Shown: in pieces, positions 47,044 to 56,695 of the stretch
Numbering within the stretch: position 1 is the first letter of the stretch
Layout of the letters: each line of letters starts with the position of its first letter
NCBI GenBank assembly: GCA_032433595.1
Contig: JASWJB010000246.1
Span: forward strand, 1-64,000
Reading direction: 5' to 3'
Length of the DNA: 64,000 nucleotides
Source: Conoideocrella luteorostrata
Taxonomy: Eukaryota; Ascomycota; Sordariomycetes; Hypocreales; Clavicipitaceae
Notes under the pieces: generated by a model
The model's input: only the letters and a program-made list of their open reading frames with translations
Told to the model about the DNA's origin: nothing
Databases searched by the model: none
Made by a program: the position numbers and the translations under genes

Positions 47044-48195
47044 ACTAGTAAGAAAATCCCAAGCTCAAGGGGGTCCAGCGGAGCTGCAAACGCTTAGCTT
47101 GACGCCTTCACCTAGGAGTTGGGGCCAAATCGACTAAAACCGGATGGAATTGAAAGACAAGTCTTCGTTGCAGACATGCTTGCAAGAACACGATGGAGAC
47201 AGTGTGGCAATAAGAATAAGTAGATAGAGGACAGATCATCCAGCTTAGAACGCAATACAATACCTAGGTGATCTGCAAGAACTGTGATAAATCTCGGGCC
47301 AGCTTATTCTTTTTTCGTGTTTGTAGCGGTGAAGAAATTTACCACGACTTTGAAGTTTTGTCTGCCATTTGCTATAATTAATCGTTTTCCCTCACTAAAG
47401 CCGGTGTCTTGGGCCTTCTTGACCTTGTATAATCTTCAATGTCAATAGCGGTACCGTTCAGTGCTCGTCAGGAGAACCATATTATCCAAGATCTGTGCCA
47501 ATTATCTGTATTTTCCATCTCTAGAGAAACAAATAATGATAGAGAGTGCAAATGCACAAGTGTTGATGTAGGATAACGGAAGTGGGAAATCGGATATCAT
47601 ACCCGATGGAGGCTTCGTGCCATATTCTAGAGCTCAACTCCAGCGATGGGCCTGAGGAGTGCAGGGCACCTGGACACTCATAAATCATTTATGAATCTCC
47701 CACCGTGATATCGAACTGGGATTTGTCCAATTCGGACCAGCTGCTTACAGTTACTTTATACGAATGTTATCGCAAAGAGTCTTCATTTAAAGCACCCACC
47801 CTGATTTTAAAAATCCCGTCATTGTCACTGATTTTCGGTCGCTGTAGCCACAGAAAAATATGGAGGCTAATGCTCAAAATAGAGAAAGGGGGGTGTTGAG
47901 AATATCAACGTGAAGTTTGCTGCGCAATGCAGAAGATACCATGTCGCTGTGAATGTGCATTTGATTTATTCCATTTAAAAGAATCGGAGGAGTTTCGTTT
48001 CAAGGTTGGTTCTCGCTGGATTGCACGACAGAAATACATCTACATCATTAAGAAACTAAGGGCAGTTGTCGCGGAGCTTGAAGATTCGGTACTCAGGCGT
48101 TGGTAGAGACAAGCGAAGCACATTCATTTACCAACAGCTCCCCATTGTGTCGTATGACTAATTTAGTGTCAAACGCCTGCTCTCCTCACGAAACC

Positions 48196-48437
48196 TGTTG
48201 GATTACACGTGTGTGTGTGTGTGGGTGGATATGTGGATACACGGGCTGTGACAGAAAGGTTACGTGGCCTCTGGGCCTAAGGTAGGAATTCAGGACGGAA
48301 GTGTCTCAGATTATAGGGGTATTTATAGGGGGATTTGGACGGGACCGTCAGACGAGGGATTCTGCATCCATCATCACAGTAACACAGCTCTTCCCATAAA
48401 TGCAAACATCTTTGAACCTCTCCTATCAATTCCAACA
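48196..48437 (+). mobile_element. Solo LTR, family A, copy 2
   Basis: A 242-bp element, TGTTGGATTACAC ... TCAATTCCAACA, with perfect 5-bp target duplications AAACC at 48191-48195 and 48438-48442. It contains a (GT)n run, CACGTG, TACGTGG and a TATTTATAGGG promoter-like box. Collinear copies lie at 44579, 52633 and 54886. No internal retrotransposon sequence adjoins it. Confidence 0.9.
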
Positions 48438-48759
48438 AAACCCAGTATTGACAAGTAGAATCACTGCATAAACAATCCAATTTCAAAGCTTATAGGACAT
48501 TGTCCATTTGGAGTTCTAGACAGAGTAATGTGCGGACCAATCTCCCTCCACCGTTGCTAACCAGCTCCGGAAAATCTCTCTCTACGAATAGATTCATCAT
48601 GCCACTACTATAGTTAATTAATATTACCTCCGTTTCCGTCCTCAAATTCCAAGCCTTAGAATTGATAGTCCCGTATATATTGTCTCTGTTTCAGTCTCGC
48701 CAGACAGTAGATTCTAGACAAAGCAATCGTAATAGTAGTGTTGCAGCAGATACCGTTAT

Positions 48760-48964
48760 TGTGGGTTGCACAGGGTTGTGCAACAGATGATCTAGATCAA
48801 CTGCTTCAAAATAGAATATATTCAATAGGTCAAGTAGGTTATCTAAGAAGGGAAAACAAGTCAAGCTATGATGCCCACGACACCCGTATAAATAGGGTGG
48901 CCGAAAGGTGACCACGTGACGATATCCGTGCTCTTGTTGTGTGCTTGGCGGCGATATTCCAACA
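48760..48964 (-). mobile_element. Solo LTR, family B, copy 2
   Basis: A 205-bp element, read on the minus strand as TGTTGGAATATCG ... AACCCACA. Perfect target duplications GTTAT stand at 48755-48759 and 48965-48969. Its terminal hairpin GTTGCACA/TGTGCAAC (48765-48784) and GATCTAGATC are shared with copy 1. It has the same CACGTG and TATA-like boxes in the same order. Confidence 0.9.
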
Positions 48965-49784
48965 GTTATCGATAAATCAGCAATCACGTTATAATAACGG
49001 TCATGGTGGTATTTTAACGCGCGAGGTCGTGTTCCAATGATGCGATCACTTTCAAGCTTGTTTTACTCCTCTACTCATTTGGCTTAGTCCAATTTCTACC
49101 GATTGGGAAACGAGCGAGATATAATCTCGCAACGGATGCACTACCACGATTCTATCGACGGTGAAATAATAGGTCTAGTCCGCGGCATCTCAAAGTCCAA
49201 GAGAGTTTGTAAAAGAGTGACTCTGGTTTGTGCTTCTGGTGCGAGCAGCATGGCTCTTGTAGTGCCTGGCTTGATACCTCCATGGCAAAATGCCAGCTTT
49301 CTGGATATTAATGATCAAGATGCGCGTTTGGTTGTTGTACAACGGACTGGCTCCATCCAAAATCGAAAGCCCTGGGGCGTTGTGTTTTTGTCCATCCCAA
49401 CGCAAATATGTAGCCGAATAACGGTTGGCACTTCACCCTCTAATGTCACTTTGATTAACCTCCGCACATATTCTGATTTTTTCAACCTAGGGACGATTTT
49501 ATTCCCCCTTTTAGTCCAAAGAAATCCTTGAAACTCGACTGAAGAGACCAGAGACCAGTGACTCGGAGGTCAATGTCCGTTGCTTTTTGAACACCTCCAG
49601 GTAATCTACGTTGTACTGAGGAAGTCAGGCACACAAGTTCGAACAGACTGGTCTTCAAACATAATAAGCATCACTGGAAATATTGCAGAAGGGCAATCGA
49701 AAAATCCTTTCATCCGTTTAAATATTATATGGGGCGGCAATATTATCATAATATCATCATCTGGTTGCCTACCAGATAGTTGCA

Positions 49785-50090
49785 TCATGGTCCAACCTGG
49801 GACCTGGATCAATTCGTGGAGACGTTATGTTTGACGAGATCAAATGGTCCAGTTGCCCGGACCAAGGTTATCAGGCAGTGGCACACTTCAATAGAGCAAT
49901 TTCATCATACTCTACACAAGAGCAAGGCTCTGGACAGCGGCACAATTCGATTGCGGAGGGGGAAAACCCTTGTTGATTTATTTAGACAGTCCGGGTAGGA
50001 CCCTTCTCATAGCTACTTTTCTTGGCTTTGGCAAGTCCAAATCTCCCGTGAAAATAATCGCTTTTAGCAAAAAGGCTCTTTCCGGCCACA
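49785..50090 (+). repeat. Dispersed repeat C, copy 2
   Basis: Partner of 17396-17675 (see that entry for shared anchors). The left boundary is uncertain; the right end reads GGCTCTTTCCGGCCACACA. Confidence 0.5.
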
Positions 50091-50135
50091 CAATATTAAT
50101 TATAGATCAGCTAAAAATGCCCCATATACCTCACT

Positions 50136-50187
50136 ACAGTATGTAGGTACAGTATGTAGGTACAGTATGTAGGTACAGTATGTAGGG
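50136..50187 (+). repeat. 13-bp tandem repeat, four units
   Basis: Four consecutive units of ACAGTATGTAGGT, the last with a final G. No gene overlaps it. Confidence 0.9.
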
Positions 50188-50398
50188 GCAGTCGATATTG
50201 CTACTAGATGAAGGGAGTTGAGAGTCTAAAGGCCTATATAAGCGCCTAGGATTAAGTATCACACAAATTATGGCGTAGCCAGAGGCCACTTTTCATGTGT
50301 AGTTATGACCCTCAAACAGGTTCATATTTCCCTGCGGCATTGAGTAACTCAAGCCGTCCCTGACTGATATTTACGCGTCCTAGACTAATCTCCCTGGT

Positions 50399-51829
50399 CT
50401 AGCCCCGAGGCAGCAGCCGAAGTTTTCCGGGCTGCCGGCCACTGCCAGGGACAACAGGCTGCAGCAGAGGGACTCCCCCGACCCGCAGTTTGTTGGAGGT
50501 AGACATTGGTGGAGGAAATTCAAGGCCGGAGGGCAGAGGCTGCTGGTTCCCTTCGCCGTCCTGGGGCTGAGGGGAATCACGTCGAAAAAATCCAACGTCG
50601 CCCAGTCCTGCACCCTCGAACCCTCCTCCAGTTTGTGGGAGCTGTGGCTGCGGGACCTCGAACCCTCCTCCACCCTCTGGGAACTGTTGTTGCGGGATCT
50701 CGATCCCTCCACCTTGTGGGAGCTCTGGCTGCGGGACCTCGATCCCTCCGCCACCCTCTGGGAACTGTTGTTGCGGGACCTCGATCCCTCCGCCCTGTGG
50801 CTGCGGGGCCTCGAATCCTCCACCCTGTGGCCGCGGGACCTCACCCTGTGGCCGCGGGACCTCACCCTGTGGCCGCGGGACCTCACCCTGTGGCCGCGGG
50901 ACCTCACCCTGTGGCCGCGGGACCTCACCCTGTGGCCGCGGGACCTCACCCTGTGGGAGCTGCTGCCCTTGACCCGCTGATCCTCCTCCTCCTCCGCCGC
51001 CGCCGCTGCCACCGGCACCCGCGCCAGCCCTCAGGTCCTCCGGCGAGCACCTCAGAGACGCGGCCTGAGCAAACAAGGCCCAAGTGTCGGCATGATTCAA
51101 GTTTTGCTCATACGAGTTGCCCAGGACGGCCCCCATGCCGTATCCTATGTCATCCGTGCCTACCACCGCATGAGAGAACTCGTGAACTATGACGCCGGGC
51201 TGGTCAAGGTTACCGCACCCATTCGGAAGGCCGTCGAAAAATGGCGGACAAAGCTGCACGCGATCACCTCGCGCGCCGGCTTGCGCCTTTTTAGCCCATG
51301 CCACTATATCGGTTCCGCATGCCTCTATCTGCCCGTCTGTGCAGGTGATGGAGATTCCACCGCTCTCTTCCGCCTGGCATTCCTCAGCTATTGCTCTGAA
51401 CTGTTCGGCGACATAGGATTTCTGGCCGACGTTTTCCTCCTTGAAGAACAATTCGAACAGCCCGCTCGATCCGGAACTCGTCTCTTCCGCACCGGCGTTT
51501 GCGTAGGTTACGCAGGTTCGTAGTGCTTCCTGGATCGCCTCAGCGCCGCCCTGATGATTCTGTCCGCAGTCGTTTTCGATAGCTGCTCGTTTGCTAGCGT
51601 CTGTCGTTGCAGATGCAGGCACTAGGCCGCAGCGAAGCCGTCCAAGGATCCCATCTGGATGAGCAGGAATAGTATTATTATTAATGTTATTGTTGCTGTT
51701 GTTGCCGCTGTCGTTGTTGCTGACCACGTTCAAGTTGGCACTGCGTCTTCCCGTACCTCTGGCTCTGCAGCTGCCACAAGCGTCGGCGCCTCCCAATGCC
51801 AAGGCAACTATGAGCAGGGCTCGTCTCAT
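50399..51829 (-). CDS. Secreted M35-like metallopeptidase with repetitive Gly/Pro/Gln tail
   Basis: Single exon, 476 aa from the ATG at 51829. An upstream in-frame ATG at 51898 would bury the signal peptide MRRALLIVALALGGADA, so it is rejected. After an Asn-rich spacer comes a Cys-rich region. The zinc site is HEFSH at about 216-220, followed by GTDDIGYG at 224-231. HExxH plus GTxDxxYG is the aspzincin/deuterolysin (M35) signature, and NHADTWALFAQ fits the family. The enzyme should be an extracellular endopeptidase. The last 200 residues are low complexity: a poly-Gly run, six identical GEVPRPQ heptads and longer GGGIEVPQQQFPEG-type units. Such a tail is not normal for M35 and may bind the wall or vary in length. 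No long prodomain like that of classical deuterolysins is apparent. Confidence 0.85.
   Translation of the reverse strand: MRRALLIVALALGGADACGSCRARGTGRRSANLNVVSNNDSGNNSNNNINNNTIPAHPDGILGRLRCGLVPASATTDASKRAAIENDCGQNHQGGAEAIQEALRTCVTYANAGAEETSSGSSGLFELFFKEENVGQKSYVAEQFRAIAEECQAEESGGISITCTDGQIEACGTDIVAWAKKAQAGARGDRVQLCPPFFDGLPNGCGNLDQPGVIVHEFSHAVVGTDDIGYGMGAVLGNSYEQNLNHADTWALFAQAASLRCSPEDLRAGAGAGGSGGGGGGGGSAGQGQQLPQGEVPRPQGEVPRPQGEVPRPQGEVPRPQGEVPRPQGEVPRPQGGGFEAPQPQGGGIEVPQQQFPEGGGGIEVPQPELPQGGGIEIPQQQFPEGGGGFEVPQPQLPQTGGGFEGAGLGDVGFFRRDSPQPQDGEGNQQPLPSGLEFPPPMSTSNKLRVGGVPLLQPVVPGSGRQPGKLRLLPRG
50823..50948 (-). repeat. Six 21-bp tandem units coding (GEVPRPQ)x6
   Basis: Six apparently identical 21-bp units within the peptidase gene, each coding Gly-Glu-Val-Pro-Arg-Pro-Gln. 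The unit length is a multiple of three, so gain or loss keeps the frame. Longer, less regular units surround it at about 50620-50820. Confidence 0.95.
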
Positions 51830-52632
51830 GATACGTGAACAACAAGCTGCTACCCCTTCAAGTTGCAAAATGGAGTGCAGAGATGTGGCTGTTGGCAATA
51901 CTGCTTCTTATTTCTCGCTCCATTAAACGAGATCCGCCTTGACTTCGTAGATACCGCAGCGTGCAGGAATTATTATAAACATGGACTAATTTGTACCAGC
52001 TATATATCTATCACTCCCTAAAATGCGGAGGTCGTGCTGATGCCCTAACAAGGCAACTAATACGAAGCAATACATATACTAATCACGACTTTCAGACGCG
52101 TTTCAAAACATTCCATGACCGACAGAGGCTCTAAAACAGCTTTATGAACTGCCAATTCATGCGTTACTGCTCCGACGCAGTAGACGCCTAACACAATGTA
52201 GTCTTCCACCCACCAAGCCGCGCTAGAAGATGCTAAACAGGTCAGCTGTTCCTACAACTCCGTACTGTAAAACAAATGCAGATCAACCCCGCACGGCACG
52301 GGAAGAGCCTTACTATAGCAAGAGACTACCGAGACTACCTACGGAGTAGTTACCTCTGAAACTGTTCAGCCAAACAGAGCTACCCCGCTAGAGATGAAAC
52401 GTGCACACATGGAGAGAGCACGCGCGTAGTCCTCAAGTTCTAAGTGGCTTTCTGGCGGAGAATTTCGGACATTTTTGGCTTGTGGGCTTCCATCGATCCT
52501 GAAACGGGTATATAAGCATACGGCCGAGCAGAGATGTATTGTCAGTCGTCCAGTAGGAGTCTCGCATTATCTGGAACAATTTCCAAGTAACGTCATGTTT
52601 ATCTTACTCAGGACCACTGAGCCAGTTGATTA

Positions 52633-52795
52633 TGTTGGATTGCGGCTGCTGTGTGTGGATGACACAGATACGGGGTGAAGTATTCCGTGGCCTCCGGGGC
52701 TGAGGCAGAAAACTAATCGGGGTACAAATAGGAAGGATCTGGACGGGGCCGTCAATGGAGGAATTACGCATCCATCGTCATCGTAACTGTCACAA
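52633..52795 (+). mobile_element. Truncated LTR, family A, copy 3
   Basis: Starts TGTTGGATTG and follows copy 2 through GTGTGGATG, CCGTGGCCTC, GGGGCTGAGGCAG, a TACAAATAGG box and GCATCCATCGTCATC, then loses similarity. The 3' quarter and the target duplication are missing. Confidence 0.65.
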
Positions 52796-52861
52796 AATTC
52801 AGCAAACGGTGAAGCTCCACACTAATAACGTGAATGATGCATTTTATATAACCTGTGACAG

Positions 52862-52985
52862 TGTTAGGGTGTAGTCGAGTGGCTAGGCAAGGATGTACGG
52901 GAACGCTATGTTTTAGTCGCAAGCGTGGGGTTATGCTAGCGATTCGCTGAGGTCCCGTCCCGGGGAGTCAACCTGTGGCTGATCC
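52862..52985 (+). repeat. Dispersed repeat D, copy 2
   Basis: Partner of 2929-3066. Begins TGTTAGGGTG, continues GGCTAGGCAAGG and GTACGGGAACGC. It runs directly into the inverted repeat at 52990. Confidence 0.5.
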
Positions 52986-52989
52986 AAGA

Positions 52990-53064
52990 CGCGGGGGACA
53001 ATTTACGCGACCCTTCCCGGCTAACCCAACCAGCTGCTAAGGGCCGCGTAATTTGTCCCCCGCG
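52990..53064. repeat. 26-bp inverted repeat, 24 of 26 matching
   Basis: Arms 52990-53015 and 53039-53064 read CGCGGGGGACAA...CCCTT and its reverse complement, with two mismatches and a 23-nt loop. It is GC-rich in an AT-rich setting. It could be a miniature inverted-repeat element or the hairpin of a structured RNA. No coding frame overlaps it. Confidence 0.8.
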
Positions 53065-54885
53065 CCGTTACACACTACTCTCACCATTAATGCACACGAG
53101 TTTGTGACGGTGTCCTAGACTTCTAGGGTTTCCGAGGGTTCCGAGAGCTTGATGGAATTAATCCATTTTAACGTGATTCAACGTACGTTGTTGTGGCATT
53201 CTTTCCATCAACCGTTGCTGCGACTGAGCTGGATTAAAGTTCCAACTTATTCTCCACCGAGGCGTGACTCCACTACTAGTCTCTTTAGAGTTCGTTAACA
53301 ACGATGCCTTTCACTCTAAATCAAATTAAACAGTATATTTGTGAATCCGTCAACGATATGAACGCCGTGGATTTAAGTTTACGCCGGCTGGAGACCCTCC
53401 TCCACGTAATTTACAGATTTTCCCCACATTTCCTTTGAAGGTGGTGACCCCAAGTGACTTTTGGAGGTTCCGCACAATTCAATTGTGATGGGACCCCAGC
53501 GACGGAGGTCAAGTGCGACGTCAAAAACTATATAGATTATGTTTAATGCTTCAGAGAACATAGACTGCAAGCTACTAAAATTTCAAAATTGATAATAACT
53601 AAAAGGTCTGCTAACTAATTTTCGGCTTATTACCTCACGCTCCAAAGTCCTACCCCTCAGCCTACAAGCGGCTTAAGTCGTAGCACAGTCGAGCAATCGC
53701 CTTATTTATTGGTGCTAATCTTTTTGTCAAGGGCTGATTGATGGTATGCAGCACTCGTTGCTTTTTTTTTTTTTGGTTCACCATAGACCTTAACGCAGAG
53801 ACAGAGCTCACTATATGTGTCGGAAGCGACAGTATGGAAGTGAATTGGAAAGGAAAATAATAAGCATGTAAATTGATGAATATTGACGATGAAGACCTGA
53901 TTGCCCTTCCAATTGCCGTCCAAATGCTTCCTTTTATGCCTGCTTTCCTTCCTGCTTCGGAAATCTCGTATTCCTCGTCCATCAGGGTCCTCACCGAATT
54001 TCTCCGGTTTCCAGTTAACTTTAGACAACCTCTCTTATCCGACAACATGGTTCCGTTGTTTCCTTAACTAAGGTTGATAAGCCTCTACATAACTTTCTAA
54101 ATCTTTTTGTTTCTATTATACGTCTTTGGATATTCTTATTTATCAGACGATTAGTACTGACTTCTTCGCGCGCCGGGTTAGTGTCACGACTGGGTACTGG
54201 TAAAGCAGAGTGATAGACAAGACTTCTGAAGTATTCGTAGCTTCTTAGCAACAAGGTAGCACTGTATTGTGAACGGTCTTAATCTCTGACCTTCTAACAA
54301 TCTGGTCTCCTTCTCCCCTACTTATGCTTCGCTGTTACCCCGCAGTGAAGGGTTTGCTAGCTGCATGCTATTCTCCTCCCATAGGCTGAGGTGCGTCACT
54401 AGACTCACGACATCACGTGGCTTCTGAATGCCCTCACCAGTAGTAGTCTCTGACAGTTAGCGAATGTTATAATCTCCAAGCCTCGGAACGCCGGATGCAA
54501 AGTAGTCGCATCAAAGCTTGAGGACGGATATAATAGCATACTTGATCAAGGGAGCAGCTCAGGATCACCCGTCGACCAACCATCGCCTTTAGATTCTACT
54601 AATCAACAAGTAATTGAACCTTTGGCTATAAAAGGATTTAGTTATCAACGTTAATTACCATCACAAGGAAATTTCTCTCATAATGTGTTTTCCGTCTTTC
54701 GGCGTTCACTTTCAACGTCGACAGCTTCTAATGGCTTATTGCTAATAATAGTAGATTTTCATAGTGCATGTAGTTTTGATTTTACGAATATTCTCTCCCG
54801 CCACGCGTGGTGAATTTTGCTAGATAACCCAGGTTGTAGCAAAGAACCACCTCCTTCCACCACACACAGATACTTAAGAGCATAG

Positions 54886-55124
54886 TGTCGGAATGGATAG
54901 AAGAGGTTCAAATTTGATTGCATTGATGGCAGGAGTTGTGTTACAATGATGATGGAGGAAGAATTCCTCGTCTGACGGCCCCTGTCCAAATCTCCCGATA
55001 AATACCCCTACAATCTGAGACACGCTTGTCCTGAATTCCTGCCTTAGACCCAGAGGCCACGTATCCTTTCTCTCACGGCCCGTGTACCCACACATCCACT
55101 CACACACACACGTGTTATCCAACA
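54886..55124 (-). mobile_element. Solo LTR, family A, copy 4
   Basis: A 239-bp element read on the minus strand as TGTTGGATAACACG ... CCATTCCGACA, flanked by perfect target duplications CATAG at 54881-54885 and 55125-55129. It is collinear with copy 2, with the same (GT)n run and the TATTTATCGGG box. A long frame across it (54874-55137) is an accident of the LTR. Confidence 0.9.
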
Positions 55125-56695
55125 CATAGCAAGTCATAACTAGACTAGTGACGTCTACGCTGATAGCGAGACTACTACGGGGCTGGCTAAACGTAGGAAC
55201 ATCAATATATTAATTACGAAATGGGACACTTTCCTTTTTGTTGCAACTTGAATTGATGTCTGTCAGTCCAGGAAGCTCACATATATCACACAGAGAGTAC
55301 TTTCACTATGTTCATGTACGTCTAGGCTCAGCTGCTGCCTGCTTCGGTTGAGAAGACGTGTGGTGTAACTGCTCTCTTGCTCCATGCCGTCAATCTTGCT
55401 AGCATGCAATTGTTTGCCGAAGAACTTGCCACTTTGACTATCAATATAGATCTCCTTCATGCCTACCTATCTGTCTACAAATAGTATTCATGAATTTCGA
55501 GACGCGTGTTTACGTCACGTCCAAATTTGACTACCTCGACCGGCGAACGTAATCAAGACTCTTGGAAATTTGCCATGGAATGGGCTGGCCATTACAGATA
55601 TGTTGGTTTTAAGGAACGGAACCCGATTCCACTACTTAAGCGATCCTTTGACTAATCTTCTGGCATTCTTTGTATACTATACGATGCAGTTCGCTGCTTC
55701 CTGGACAAGTTTGGCTGCGTTCAGCGTGACGCAGATTGTAACAAGATGTGCTCCCACTCCGACACCCAGTTTATAAACAGCGTCGCATCAAACGCTTTGC
55801 TCTACTCCCGTCCTGATATCCCGGGTGGCATGTTCGGCCATTTTTAAACATTTATCAATATTGGTTATTCTTCGTACGCAGCCCGATTTTGCCAGCATAT
55901 GTTGTGCGTGGGGAGTGCAGCAATCAGACATTTAGGCTGTGATTTGGGTTGGCCTCACACTTGATGAGCCGTTCAGAAAAATGTTGGAACGTAGTTTCGA
56001 GTTGAGGAAAATAATCACCAAAAATTATGGTGGAGCTTCTTTTTTTATTCAGCGTCGCGCTTGTTGTCAAATGATGAGCCCACTCTGAATTATTTTGAGA
56101 CATCAAATAACTATGTTATGGGTGTGATAATTCCCCAAGCAGCTTCGCTACGTTGAATGTAACAATTGGGTTAGCATCCCAGTACGACAACGATTAAGAG
56201 ATACGAAAGGCAAAATATCCCGCTGGTGTTAAGTACGAATCAGTAGTTTTCTGATAGCGACAAGCATGGATATTAAATTATTTCAAATCTTCAAGGTACC
56301 AATTGGACTGTAACTGCTCCTACGGACAAAATATTGAGGGAGGAGGGCAAAATTCAGAGATGGTGATGGCGCTGGGGCAAGTGGCCGATTATGTAAGCCG
56401 AAATAATTATGGACCGGAACATATGTAATTCCTCGCACCCCTGCCAGTTTCGCGACCAGACTGTAGGTGTTGATGCGACCTCCAAAAAATCGGATGCAGC
56501 TCAGGAAACCATAAAAGCAATCCCTCCTGCTTCCTAGACTAGCTTCGCGGGGACCGAGCATAATCTCTTCATCTCGGGTTCGCGTCCTTAAGCTGTTGGG
56601 ACCGAGTTGGGCAACACCCTTATTCCCAATCCATTGAATCGGCCGCATTTGAACAACCTACAGGGCCGACCCAAAATACACACCAGATTGCTATC

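Larger units (their letters stand above)
47044..50398. other. Gene-poor region with several mobile-element relics
   Basis: About 3.3 kb holding two solo LTRs (48196-48437 and 48760-48964), repeat C2 and a 13-bp tandem array. A 142-codon frame at 49103-49531 has no recognisable motif or signal peptide and is not called. Confidence 0.5.
51830..56695. other. Long gene-poor region with repeats
   Basis: Nearly 4.9 kb without a supported gene. It holds a truncated LTR (52633), repeat D2, a strong inverted repeat (52990-53064), a poly-T at 53761 and a solo LTR at 54886-55124. Frames at 53662-54254 on the minus strand are fairly long but split and motif-free. The right end is the SPT6 promoter. Confidence 0.5.

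Noticed and set aside
48264..48458. Frame resembling one at 54874-55137
   Set aside because: The similarity is explained by the solo LTRs of family A; frames differ between copies.
49103..49531. 142-codon frame as a gene
   Set aside because: No motif, signal or splice support; it lies between repeats.
50823..50948. Tandem units as a CRISPR-like array
   Set aside because: Units are contiguous without spacers and encode protein repeats; the host is a eukaryote.
50506..51523. Long plus-strand frames opposite the peptidase, one with repeated PHPVAAG or LWPRDLT units
   Set aside because: They are antisense shadows of the tandem repeats. The minus strand has HExxH, a signal peptide and sensible codon use.
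53662..54254. Two minus-strand frames that might form one gene
   Set aside because: They are in different frames without a convincing intron and show no family.
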